From Bacteriovoracia bacterium (GTDB lineage: Bacteria; Bdellovibrionota; Bacteriovoracia; Bacteriovoracales; Bacteriovoracaceae), in assembly GCA_030431635.1 (NCBI GenBank), contig JAUIIL010000001.1, positions 62,001 through 126,000 on the forward strand: DNA of 64,000 nucleotides, written 5' to 3'. Both the position numbers and the translations under genes were made by a program. The notes beneath the pieces were generated by a model that saw only the letters and a list, made by a program, of their open reading frames with translations, was not told the DNA's origin and did not search any database. Positions 43,832 through 52,484 of this stretch are shown in pieces (positions within the stretch are counted from its first letter, which is position 1; each line of letters starts with the position of its first letter).

Positions 43832-45118
43832 GTGTTGTTAAAGTTCTTGTTTATCTATACTCTTGTCTTCCTCTCTTTAATGCCGCTTAGAGCGCAGACT
43901 TGCTCTAAAGAGCAAGAGCATCTTATTCAATCTCTCTCTCAAAATATTTACTTCATCCAAAACCATCCGGAGGTAGTTGCCAGTGTAGGAAGTCCACTGG
44001 TTTTAATTGAAATTTTACAACTTGCCACATCAGAGAGAGGAAGCTTTGGGCCTGCGATGACACTAATGCGGAGAAACCAGATAAGGCAGCGAGCTCCCTA
44101 TTTTATGAGTAGTCGAGTTTTAATTGAAAAGCTTAGACCTCCGTTAGAATTCTCTCAACATTTAGGAGTTGAAAACCTCTTCGATGAACTCTCACTTGAC
44201 TACTATAACGAAATTCAACGCTTATCTCGAAAATATAAGAAGAAATTATATCCCTTAGAACCTCTTAAAGGTCAAAAGGAGATGAATATTTATATGGAAG
44301 AGATGAAGAGCTATCTCACTCAGTATAAAGAAGTCGAAGCCTTCAAACAAACTGAAGCTTATCAAAAAGAGTTAAGAAAGATTGAGCAAGATTTCTCTGA
44401 AAAAGCTTTAGAAAAAATTACCGCTAGGATTGAAAAAAGAATTAATGGAAGAATCAAAATTTTAGATGCCTTGCAATCTCAATTTAAGACAGAGCAAGCA
44501 CGCAAAGAACTTCTCCTAAGTGGAATTGATTTAGATAATTTATTAAAAAGAATAGTGGATTTGAAAAAAACTTATCAAGAAGTACTTTCAAAAAACGCCG
44601 AGAAGTCTGTTCTTCATACAATAAGTGCAGAAGGATTTAATAATTTAAGTAGTAAACTTACTTTTCAAGTTAATGAATTTAATGACTTTATTGGTGAGAT
44701 AAAATTAAAGAATACTCCTCATATAGAAATGGAAGAAATAAAGGTTACGAGTAAAATGGGTACTTTAAAAAAGATTTTATCAACTCTTGCGGTGGGAACG
44801 ATGCTTCTAAGTGTTCCTCAGTTAGCTAAGGCCTTCGAAGATGGAGAGAAAAAAAACAAGATAGGGCAGTACTACAAAGAAAGACCTTATGAATTAATGG
44901 GAGCTTTAAGCGAAGAATCTTTATGTTATCTTTTTTCAGAAGTCACCGAAGTTCAAAAAGCAGTAGAAGAAAAAAATAACAAGCTTAATGAGATTGTAGG
45001 ATTATTTGAAGAAAATCAGCTTAGTACAAATTCTCAAGTCTATGAAGGAACAGCTTCTAAAAATACTTTAAGAGATGTATTTAAAGAAGATAAGGCCACA
45101 AAAGTGAAAGGCAATTAA
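43832..45118 (+). CDS. Two-Cys exported coiled-coil family, member 5, 428 aa
   Basis: It starts with a GTG at 43832, nine bases after member 4, with AGAGGG before it. The signal peptide ends LRAQTCSKEQ with Cys24. Hydrophobic segments are at 48-65 (VVASVGSPLVLIEILQLA) and 317-330 (STLAVGTMLLSVPQ); Cys365 (ESLCYLFSE) lies 48 residues before LRDVF (413-417). The region between the segments is highly charged and helical. Its stop overlaps the convergent crotonase gene by four bases. The function is unknown. Confidence 0.82.
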   Translation: MLLKFLFIYTLVFLSLMPLRAQTCSKEQEHLIQSLSQNIYFIQNHPEVVASVGSPLVLIEILQLATSERGSFGPAMTLMRRNQIRQRAPYFMSSRVLIEKLRPPLEFSQHLGVENLFDELSLDYYNEIQRLSRKYKKKLYPLEPLKGQKEMNIYMEEMKSYLTQYKEVEAFKQTEAYQKELRKIEQDFSEKALEKITARIEKRINGRIKILDALQSQFKTEQARKELLLSGIDLDNLLKRIVDLKKTYQEVLSKNAEKSVLHTISAEGFNNLSSKLTFQVNEFNDFIGEIKLKNTPHIEMEEIKVTSKMGTLKKILSTLAVGTMLLSVPQLAKAFEDGEKKNKIGQYYKERPYELMGALSEESLCYLFSEVTEVQKAVEEKNNKLNEIVGLFEENQLSTNSQVYEGTASKNTLRDVFKEDKATKVKGN

Positions 45119-45975
45119 AGTGGTCTTACGTTATCAGGCAGTTCCGAATCTTCTTCTTTAACTAGAGTTAATTTCACAACTTGTCCCATACTTTTTGCTG
45201 GCATAAAATCGTCATCTTGTTTTGAGAAAGATTTATAGTCCTCAGCAATAAGGGCCGCTTTGGTGATTTGTTTTTCATAGTGACAAGCATGTTCTAATCG
45301 GGCCTTAATTCCTTCAAGAAGTCCAAGCTTAGATTGAATTCTTTGAATAGGAGCTTGCTCTCTGATATTTTTTAACATCTCTTCAATAACAGCTGTTCTA
45401 TTACTCTCAGAATAGGTCTGATAGATGAATCCACTTTGTAATAATTGCTCATGGGAAATAGCTTGAGTACTTAGAACCCAATTTCTGGCCATTGCTGGAG
45501 AAACAACTGTAGAGAGAAATCCCAGTCCCCCTGATCCAGGAATAAGACCTTTTCGTGAGTGATCAAAAGAGAGTTTTGCTTCCTTATCACAAAATCTTAT
45601 GTCACAACCAATAGCGAATTCACTCGCAATATTTGAACAGCCTTTTCCTAAATCAATAACGACAGTTTGAGGTAGGTGAAAAAGTGCTAAGTTAATTTTT
45701 TGGAGTTTAGTAAAAAACTTTTCAATAGCAGAGCGATCCATTTGACGAATCATTTCCATATCAAGACCAGGTGAGAACTCTGAAGCTGTTGAGTTAATAA
45801 GAACAGAGTGGACTTCAATTTTATTTGTCACCCACGAAAGTACACTCTCTAATTCAAAAAGCATTTGAGTTGAAAAATAATGTTCTCTTTTAGCATCAGT
45901 AAAAGTAATGACTAGAGTGCGAGTAGAGCTTTCAAGTTTTACACTTAGAGTTTCGTAGTTAAAAAAAGAATCCAT
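45115..45975 (-). CDS. Enoyl-CoA hydratase/isomerase (crotonase) family protein
   Basis: The crotonase fold is visible in LINSTASEFSPGLDMEMI, where an oxyanion-hole Gly lies, and IDLGKGCSNIASEFAIGCDIRFC, followed by GLIPGSGGLGFLSTVV. The family acts on acyl-CoA thioesters in fatty-acid breakdown or side pathways. The catalytic Glu of the hydratases is not clear, so the reaction cannot be stated. It stands alone, convergent with the exported-protein island. Confidence 0.82.
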   Translation of the reverse strand: MDSFFNYETLSVKLESSTRTLVITFTDAKREHYFSTQMLFELESVLSWVTNKIEVHSVLINSTASEFSPGLDMEMIRQMDRSAIEKFFTKLQKINLALFHLPQTVVIDLGKGCSNIASEFAIGCDIRFCDKEAKLSFDHSRKGLIPGSGGLGFLSTVVSPAMARNWVLSTQAISHEQLLQSGFIYQTYSESNRTAVIEEMLKNIREQAPIQRIQSKLGLLEGIKARLEHACHYEKQITKAALIAEDYKSFSKQDDDFMPAKSMGQVVKLTLVKEEDSELPDNVRPL

Positions 45976-46150
45976 AACCTTCCTTGGCCAACTTGCACTT
46001 CAAAGTCCTTAGAAGTGCTATAGATTTATTTTTTCATCTCTATGTTCCCATTGTCAAAAAGGTAAATTAGTCGAGTATTACTTTTTAAGGTAAATTTTGA
46101 TAACTACTGAGTATTTGGTATTAAACCGAGTGATTCGCTCTAAGTATTAT

Positions 46151-47086
46151 TTACTTAGTCCCGCTCTCTTCGAGAAAACGCTCAGCTCTGATAGCTGCTT
46201 GGCAACCCGAACCCGCTGCTGTAATGGCTTGACGGTAGTAAGAGTCCTGAACATCTCCACAAGCAAAAACCCCAGCAATATTTGTATCTGGGTGTCCATT
46301 TCTGGTTTTGATAAACCCGTGGTCATCAGTTTCTATTTGGTTACCTAAAAAAGAAGTGTTTGGTGTATGTCCAATGCCGTAAAATAACCCATCAGTTTCT
46401 CTTAAAGTCTGTTCACCAGTTTTGAGGTTTTCAACAACAATTCCAGTGACACCGCTTTCGTTAAATTTAATCTCTTTAACTTCTGTATCCCAGACGAATT
46501 CTATCTTTTCGTTTTTCATTGCTCTTTCTTGCATAGGTTTAGAGGCCCTTAAGGTGTCTCGTCGATGAACAATAAAAACTTTCTTAGCAAACTTTGTAAT
46601 AAAGGTCGCATCCTCCATTGCCGTGTCTCCACCACCAACAACGTGAACAATCTTATCTCTATAAAAGAAACCATCACAGGTCGCACAGGTGCTCACCCCA
46701 CGTCCTGTCAGCTCTTTTTCATGCTCAAGCCCCAAGAATTTTGCACTGGCCCCTGTTGAAATAATAATTGTTTGAGCTTCATACTGACTTCCATCTGAAC
46801 ATTGAACCTTAAAAGGTCTTTGTTTCAGATCAACTTCTGTCACAGTCACACTTTTATACTCAGCTCCAAAACGGGCTGCTTGTTTTTTTATATTTCCTAT
46901 AAGTTCAGGGCCTAAAACTCCCTCAGGAAATCCCGGAAAATTTTCAACATCAGTAGTAAGAGTGAGTTGCCCTCCTGGTTCGTGTCCTTCAAGTACAATA
47001 GGGTTAAGATTCGCTCTGGCCGTATAAAGGGCAGCCGTTAGCCCAGCAGGCCCAGTTCCAATAATGACAACTTCTCTTTTTTCCAT
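46151..47086 (-). CDS. trxB: Thioredoxin-disulfide reductase
   Basis: The enzyme reduces thioredoxin with NADPH through FAD. It shows the FAD-binding GTGPAGLTAALYTARANL, the redox pair in CATCDGFFYRD, the NADPH-binding VHVVGGGDTAMEDA and the C-terminal GVFACGDVQDSYYRQAITAAGSG. At 311 residues it has the standard bacterial length. The gene follows a 65-residue protein gene after a two-base gap in the same orientation, so the two are probably co-expressed. Confidence 0.96.
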   Translation of the reverse strand: MEKREVVIIGTGPAGLTAALYTARANLNPIVLEGHEPGGQLTLTTDVENFPGFPEGVLGPELIGNIKKQAARFGAEYKSVTVTEVDLKQRPFKVQCSDGSQYEAQTIIISTGASAKFLGLEHEKELTGRGVSTCATCDGFFYRDKIVHVVGGGDTAMEDATFITKFAKKVFIVHRRDTLRASKPMQERAMKNEKIEFVWDTEVKEIKFNESGVTGIVVENLKTGEQTLRETDGLFYGIGHTPNTSFLGNQIETDDHGFIKTRNGHPDTNIAGVFACGDVQDSYYRQAITAAGSGCQAAIRAERFLEESGTK

Positions 47087-47089
47087 TTT

Positions 47090-47287
47090 TTAGTTCTCTT
47101 CTACTACGCCAAGTTCTTTTTTAATAACAGCTGGTCTATCATCTTTTTCTGGATGCATTTCATAGTAAGCCTTGATTGACATGAGATCATCAGGATTCTT
47201 TGCTTCAGCTGTTAGCTTATAAGTTTCACCAGTTAGGGTGCAGTCATAGCGGTAAATTTTCTTAAAGCTCTTTTTTCTTTTTGCCAT
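47090..47287 (-). CDS. Small basic cytoplasmic protein of unknown function, 65 aa
   Basis: The N-terminus is very basic (MAKRKKSFKKIYRYDCTL), followed by a short folded-looking core with one Cys and a mid-protein acidic stretch (YEMHPEKDDRPAVIK). It has no signal peptide. It lies directly upstream of trxB with a two-base gap, so co-expression with thioredoxin reductase is likely; a nucleic-acid- or ribosome-related role is possible from the basic start but not shown. An AGGTTACC ribosome binding region precedes the ATG. Confidence 0.65.
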   Translation of the reverse strand: MAKRKKSFKKIYRYDCTLTGETYKLTAEAKNPDDLMSIKAYYEMHPEKDDRPAVIKKELGVVEEN

Positions 47288-47342
47288 GGTAACCTCTTAA
47301 ATTTTCACTAAGTTATAGGCGATTTGTTCTATCTATTCAAGT

Positions 47343-48125
47343 TTATTGGCAAGAGACATCTATCTTCGAGGGGTTACGTGGTTCTCTGGCGTAATCCCAA
47401 GTGAAGATCTTGGTAAAAAGTCTCATAAACTTAAGCCCTCTATTTCGGGCGGAAGGAGCAAGGTAGTAGCGCTCGCTACTTGAATTAAGAAGAACATTAT
47501 AGGAGTTATAACTCTCGATTCTTAAAAGCTGGTAGTCCAGAGAATCAAGACCAATTTTTATGGTTTCAGGTTGATGGCCTACGATTTGAGTGGTCATATC
47601 TTCCAGAAGGTGCTTTGAATTCTCAAATTCATTGGGAAAGAAGGCCGCAGGGAAAAATAAAACACCTGCAACAATTTTTCTGGCCGTGGCCTCATTTGAA
47701 AGTGTGTTTTGAGTTTTAGAGTAATCCCCCAGGCGGTAGCAACTTTTTTGGCGATGAATAAGTTCCTGGCAGTACTCTTTGTCTTGGGCCATATGCATCT
47801 CGCAACCGCTATTTTGAAGCTTTTGCCAAAAAAGGTGATCAGAATAATAAGGAGCAAGGGTCTTTTTCATTTCTTTGAGAGCTTGAAGGCACTCTCTTTT
47901 ATTTGAAAGAATAAATTTTTTAAAAAGTGATTTATTACTCAAAAAGCTGCCTAGCATTATTTCTTGATTTTGATAAAGATAAACCTTTCTGAGCAAGCAG
48001 CTTTGCATTTCGTATCGATCGTTCTTTATTTTGGTAAGCTTGATGTATTCGGTTCCAGGATAAATATCGCTGGCCAAAAGATTAAGAGAACTAACAGTGA
48101 GAATTAAGGTAAGTAATTTTTTCAT
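47343..48125 (-). CDS. Secreted protein of unknown function, 260 aa
   Basis: The signal peptide MKKLLTLILTVSSLNLLAS is clear. The mature protein has six Cys (QSCLLRKV, RECLQALK, SGCEMHM, EYCQELI, KSCYRLG, DVSCQ), an even number that suits disulfides in the periplasm, and one hydrophobic stretch at about 170 (KIVAGVLFFPAAFFPNE). No family is recognised. The gene is single and divergent from the barrel pair at 48241-50840. Confidence 0.72.
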   Translation of the reverse strand: MKKLLTLILTVSSLNLLASDIYPGTEYIKLTKIKNDRYEMQSCLLRKVYLYQNQEIMLGSFLSNKSLFKKFILSNKRECLQALKEMKKTLAPYYSDHLFWQKLQNSGCEMHMAQDKEYCQELIHRQKSCYRLGDYSKTQNTLSNEATARKIVAGVLFFPAAFFPNEFENSKHLLEDMTTQIVGHQPETIKIGLDSLDYQLLRIESYNSYNVLLNSSSERYYLAPSARNRGLKFMRLFTKIFTWDYAREPRNPSKIDVSCQ

Positions 48126-48240
48126 AGTTAACAGACTAATCTAGGCAAGATAAGCTTGCATTTCGCAACGCTTCTTTTTGCTAACTTTATGAATTTGCAT
48201 TAAAATAAAAGATATATTGTGGCCCCAGGGAAGGAGCTTG

Positions 48241-49725
48241 ATGCGTCTTATTTTCATTATTTTCTTAACCTTATTTTCTTATTATTCGAGTGCTCGTTTA
48301 GGTGTTTCTGTCATCAATAGAACGGACTCTGGGAAAACGATTATTCTGAGTATTGGAGCTCTTAATGAAATCAAAGCACAACAAAAAGCGGTACTTGTCT
48401 ACGTTGATTTTATTGAAGGGGAGCTTTTAAAAAGCGATCTGATTGCTACTGTTGAAGCGGTTAAAGTTGATGATAATGAGTCTATTTGGTTTGTCAGAGA
48501 AGTTTTCAACCAAGACGCTTTGTTAAATGAAAATAAGTTCAGTCTTCTTTCTCCTTCTATTGCTCTTAAAGGCAGACGTCAATTGAAGGGGAATCGAGTT
48601 AAAATTGTGAAAAACTCAAAGCAAAAAACAAGTGATGTGATTAATGATTTTGAGAAAGGTTGGGATGAGTCCCAGCTTGTGAGTAAAGACTCTGAAGCTT
48701 TTGAGAAGATAGAGCTTCTTGGAAGAAGTGAGTTTGTAGATGAGGATTATGCTCTTGCTGATGTCTATCAGTGGGTAGAGAAAAATAAGAAAAAGAAAAA
48801 ACTTGTCCCTGAAGCCATTTATCGAAGTCCCTATAAAAAAGAGTTTGAAGAAAAAGTTAGGTTAGAAACTTTTGAAAAAATGGCCATGCATTATGTTAAG
48901 CAAGGAAATACAGAGTTTTTTAATCCAAGTGAGTTTTATCAAAATATGAATAAAGAGAAAAACTTACGTTCGCTACGTACAACATACGCAACTGATCTTG
49001 AAGAGATTATGGATAAGGAAGAAAAAAATCAGCAAAATTATAAAAACATATTAGAGAAGGGCCCAAGATGGTCAGAAGATATGTCAGATAAAGATTTGGC
49101 CAAAACCCTCGACCAATATGGAATAGCAGCGGAAGTCAAACGCAGACAAAGCGTTTTCCTTAAGGCCTATAATAATCAGTTCATTTTCTCCTCTGGAGTT
49201 AACCTCTCTAACAATCAAACAAATGGTGATGCTGGTAACGGAAGAGTTGAGAAATATGACTTTAATTTGGGTCTTGAGTTTCATCTTTTTAAAAACGTAG
49301 AGGCCCTTGATCATTTAACACTCGAGTGGTCAATTAGACGCTCTTTTGACGGAGTTGCTGTAGGTAGTTCAAATGCAACAACAGCTGAAACCTCACTTGC
49401 TCTGGCCTTTGATTATTATCCTTTTACTCCACCAGGACTTAGTGAGCGTAATAGTTTTTTTCTAGGAACTATTCTAAGGACAGGAAAAACAACTCTTAAT
49501 GTGAACTCGACTGGTGCTGAGGCCGAGTATAACACTGGAGCGGTTCTCGGACTAAGAACTGGATTTAAATATAGCTTTAGAAATGGACTTGGCTATCGTT
49601 TTATGCTCTCTAGAGAGAGTCTTCGACTTGATAAAACAAGTGAAAATGATTTGGCCAGTGATCTACCAAGTATTATTAGTATGGAAGAGATAAAGTTCTC
49701 TGCAGGTGTGACATTATTTTTTTAA
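48241..49725 (+). CDS. Outer-membrane protein with SH3-like N-domain and C-terminal barrel, 494 aa
   Basis: The ATG at 48241 has AAGGAG upstream and gives the signal peptide MRLIFIIFLTLFSYYSSA. Residues about 20-90 form a beta-rich domain (GKTIILSIGALNEIKAQQKA ... ESIWFVREV) that matches the equivalent part of the next gene. A charged linker follows, and from about 320 the sequence is a set of amphipathic strands ending ...FSAGVTLFF, as in small outer-membrane barrels. It precedes a related gene after 11 bases. The function is unknown. Confidence 0.78.
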   Translation: MRLIFIIFLTLFSYYSSARLGVSVINRTDSGKTIILSIGALNEIKAQQKAVLVYVDFIEGELLKSDLIATVEAVKVDDNESIWFVREVFNQDALLNENKFSLLSPSIALKGRRQLKGNRVKIVKNSKQKTSDVINDFEKGWDESQLVSKDSEAFEKIELLGRSEFVDEDYALADVYQWVEKNKKKKKLVPEAIYRSPYKKEFEEKVRLETFEKMAMHYVKQGNTEFFNPSEFYQNMNKEKNLRSLRTTYATDLEEIMDKEEKNQQNYKNILEKGPRWSEDMSDKDLAKTLDQYGIAAEVKRRQSVFLKAYNNQFIFSSGVNLSNNQTNGDAGNGRVEKYDFNLGLEFHLFKNVEALDHLTLEWSIRRSFDGVAVGSSNATTAETSLALAFDYYPFTPPGLSERNSFFLGTILRTGKTTLNVNSTGAEAEYNTGAVLGLRTGFKYSFRNGLGYRFMLSRESLRLDKTSENDLASDLPSIISMEEIKFSAGVTLFF

Positions 49726-49736
49726 GGGGTTAAAAC

Positions 49737-50840
49737 GTGAGATTTGTTTATTTATTTTTACTTATTCTACCTTATGTTCATGCTCTTGAGGTTGACGAGA
49801 AGTTAACCCTTAGAGTTTTAAAGGCATCAGACACAAAGAAAACAATTCTCATCAATAGGGGAGAAGAAGATGGCTTAAAAAAAGGAGACCATGCAAAATT
49901 TTTCCTGACAACCGGAGTTGTGGCCAGAGGAATGGTTGTTAAAGTTTCGCCGATGAGATCGATTTGGGCCTTGTATCGACTAGTAAACGCTCGAGAAGTG
50001 AATACTGACCAAGTGATGAATTTAAAAATTACTACTCCTGTGAAAATAAGCTCTGATGAAACAAAAATGCTTATCGCTGATGATAAACCGGTGTCAGTGA
50101 CCGATCCTGCTGGTGGTGATAGGGCCCTTTATGATGATAATGCTCAAAACTTAGGAATTCCTTTAGCTGAAGGAGCTGATGATGTGATTAATCCTTTAAC
50201 GGCTGCAGAAAGAGCAGAGCTAGCAGAACTGCGTTCAAAAGTGATCGAAAAAGATATCAGTACAAAAAGATATGAGCTGTGGACAAATCTTCAAGTAGCA
50301 AGGGCCAGTAGTAAAGTAGAGGCAACTTCGGAGGGAGTAAACGCCAGCGGAACAAACTCTGTCTTCGACCTCACCTTAGGGGGAGAGTATTATTTTAAGG
50401 ATCAAAATTCATGGTATTCAGATTTCTCCCTCATTGGTTTTGTTCATAATTTAACTATGAACCGAGTTTTACTTGATGGAGGAAGTAGTGATATTTCTAT
50501 TTTTGAATATGGTGGGGGAACGAATTGGTATTTTTTAGGAGAGCACTCAAAAGCTGAAACCTTTATGCCTTATGGACTTTTCCGTTTTAGTACCGGCTCC
50601 GCTACTGATGATTATACAAACTCATCCAACACAAAAGTTTATGCCGCTTCAGGAACAACTTCAACTGTTTCAGCAGGTCTTGGGATAAAGTACTATACCT
50701 TCAGAGGCTACGGGATGAGAGTTGATACTGACTACTATTCTCGCTCGGTGACTTATAGTTCAGTAACTAATTTTACTGGGGCCGCTTCAACCACAGAGAG
50801 TGGTTTTCGCTTTAGTGTAGGACTGAGTTATCGTTGGTAA
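49737..50840 (+). CDS. Outer-membrane protein with SH3-like N-domain and C-terminal barrel, 367 aa
   Basis: It starts with GTG at 49737 (AAGGGG upstream) and has a signal peptide, MRFVYLFLLILPYVHA. The N-terminal domain (KTILINRGEEDGLKKGDHAK ... RSIWALYRLV) resembles the preceding gene and the FlgT-C/SH3-like modules that read 'K..INxG...Gl..Gd'. After a linker come alternating strands ending ...FRFSVGLSYRW, a barrel signature. It is convergent with the next gene across a five-base gap. Confidence 0.78.
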   Translation: MRFVYLFLLILPYVHALEVDEKLTLRVLKASDTKKTILINRGEEDGLKKGDHAKFFLTTGVVARGMVVKVSPMRSIWALYRLVNAREVNTDQVMNLKITTPVKISSDETKMLIADDKPVSVTDPAGGDRALYDDNAQNLGIPLAEGADDVINPLTAAERAELAELRSKVIEKDISTKRYELWTNLQVARASSKVEATSEGVNASGTNSVFDLTLGGEYYFKDQNSWYSDFSLIGFVHNLTMNRVLLDGGSSDISIFEYGGGTNWYFLGEHSKAETFMPYGLFRFSTGSATDDYTNSSNTKVYAASGTTSTVSAGLGIKYYTFRGYGMRVDTDYYSRSVTYSSVTNFTGAASTTESGFRFSVGLSYRW

Positions 50841-50845
50841 AACTA

Positions 50846-52222
50846 TTAATCTTCAAATGTTATTTTTTCTAGCTCTTCAATTCGCTTTTTAAGCTTTTCT
50901 GCAAAGTTACTATATTGATTATAACGACTTGCAACTATGGAATCTCTATGAAGACGACTAACAAAGGTTGGCGTAGGAGCTCCTTTTAAAACATAATCAT
51001 TTAGTTTTTTTAGTTGTGCTAAAGTTAAGATATCAAAGATGTCAGTATCAAAATATATGTTATTAATATTTTTACCACTTTGTGGGTCAAAAGGTTTTAA
51101 AATATAATCTTTATGAACTGGGTGATTTAATAAAGCAAATTTCTCTTCAGCTTTAAAGAGAGGTTCACCTTTACCTTCTAGAAAACCTGAAATATTAAAT
51201 TTAGTATCTTGAACCAAAAGAGTGATAAAGCGCGCTGGAACTAGAGCTGCACCAGAAACTGCAGTCGCAACCAAAATAGAAGTTGCTTGAGAAGTCCCAG
51301 AAATAAGCAAAGTATCGTAGAGGTATGTAAAGATTTTTACAATACCAAATAGACTTGTACCAGCAACCGTGTATGTTGGCCCATAATAATTCATGAGCTC
51401 TACTAGCCTTAAGTTCAGATGGTGCTTTTTTAACCAAAAAAGGAATGCATTAAACTTTAAAGAAGAAACATATTCTTCATTATTAGCAAGCTTAGTTTTG
51501 TCAATCTTTCCTTTATATTTTTTATAGACGTTTTCTAATAGATGATAAGGCTTAAGACTTAATCTCCTCGCAAGTGAATTTTCTATTTCTTTCGCATTTT
51601 CAATTGATCTCATTTTGATATTTTGATCGATCAAAGTAATAATACCGTCTTCATAATTTTTTAACTTATGTTTTGTATTTTCTAGATATAAAGCATAAGA
51701 CTTTGCTTGCCATTTATTCTTTATATCCCAATATTTTTTAAAATCATGGAGCTTATCTTTTTCAAAATTCAAAATGACGTTATCAAGCTCAATTTTCATA
51801 TAATGAAAAAGTCGTTCTTCAAATTTCAATAAATCTTCTTTGCTGAAACTCTTAATGAAATCAGAAAAATTAGTGGGAGTTTTAGATATATTATCCATTG
51901 AAGCAGAGATAGCTTTTTCTAAAAAACTATCTGAGTTAACGAAAGCTGCAAAATAAACAGATGCTTCAATTTCTTTACTTACTTGTGGAGGAATTTCAGT
52001 TAGGCCGTTCTCGTCTTTGTATTTTTTCTTGAGTTTAGCAATTATTTGAGTATTTACTTCATCAATTTTTTTTAAAACACTGTCACTATACTCCTCAAAA
52101 CTCATTCCTTTTTTTATGGGGGGAAATTGGTTAGCTGTATCAAAGCTTGTGCAAAGATCATTGGCTTGAGTTTGAGATAGAAGAAAAAGAAAGCCTAAGA
52201 CAGTTAAGAAAGTTTTGTACAT
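50846..52222 (-). CDS. Exported membrane-associated helical protein, 458 aa
   Basis: The start at 52222 has GGAG upstream and gives the signal peptide MYKTFLTVLGFLFLLSQTQA with Cys soon after (NDLCTSF). A helical, lysine-rich region follows; a hydrophobic pair at about residues 290-335 (GIVKIFTYLYDTLLISG and SILVATAVSGAALVPARF) would cross the membrane. The overall layout recalls the five-member family, but the late Cys and [FL][KR]x[VI]F end are absent. An in-frame ATG at 52234 adds four residues only. No family is recognised. Confidence 0.72.
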   Translation of the reverse strand: MYKTFLTVLGFLFLLSQTQANDLCTSFDTANQFPPIKKGMSFEEYSDSVLKKIDEVNTQIIAKLKKKYKDENGLTEIPPQVSKEIEASVYFAAFVNSDSFLEKAISASMDNISKTPTNFSDFIKSFSKEDLLKFEERLFHYMKIELDNVILNFEKDKLHDFKKYWDIKNKWQAKSYALYLENTKHKLKNYEDGIITLIDQNIKMRSIENAKEIENSLARRLSLKPYHLLENVYKKYKGKIDKTKLANNEEYVSSLKFNAFLFWLKKHHLNLRLVELMNYYGPTYTVAGTSLFGIVKIFTYLYDTLLISGTSQATSILVATAVSGAALVPARFITLLVQDTKFNISGFLEGKGEPLFKAEEKFALLNHPVHKDYILKPFDPQSGKNINNIYFDTDIFDILTLAQLKKLNDYVLKGAPTPTFVSRLHRDSIVASRYNQYSNFAEKLKKRIEELEKITFED

Positions 52223-52349
52223 GGTATACTCCAAAATATGTATTGAAAAATTATTGCAACGCTGTATTTCTGTAAATGAGTGATTGTCTTTACTGTAAAA
52301 ATTGTGTTATGCGTCTTACAAAACACGAAAGTTTTTCTGATTTTATCAT

Positions 52350-52377
52350 TTTTGGTGTCATAATAGCGTTGCCAAAA
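52350..52377. promoter_or_regulatory. Inverted repeat upstream of the collagen-like gene promoter
   Basis: TTTTGG (52350-52355) and CCAAAA (52372-52377) face each other, with the centre about 69 bp before the GG of the sigma-54 element at 52431-52447. This is a similar distance to copies A and B, but the sequence differs, so it may bind another activator. Confidence 0.3.
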
Positions 52378-52430
52378 CGCACCTTTCAACGCGTTAAAAC
52401 AGTTGAAGTACTTCTCTATTGGATTTAAAC

Positions 52431-52447
52431 CTGGCCTTATTTTTGCT
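52431..52447 (+). promoter_or_regulatory. Sigma-54 promoter of the collagen-like gene
   Basis: CTGGCCTT-ATTT-TTGCT keeps GG-N10-GC, a CTGGC block and a perfect -12 block. The predicted start is near 52458, 27 bases before the ATG at 52485, the same leader length as at the promoter of the 325-residue gene. Confidence 0.6.
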
Positions 52448-52484
52448 TCTTAAGTGTGTGTTATCTCAGCATGAAGGGGAGAAA

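Noticed and set aside
46140-46158. Hairpin CTAAGTA...TACTTAG at the end of trxB as a terminator
   Set aside because: It lacks a following U-tract and is AT-rich, so the stem would be weak.
46097-46348. Plus-strand 83-residue frame overlapping trxB
   Set aside because: It is antisense to the conserved 3' end of trxB and has no family features or ribosome binding site.
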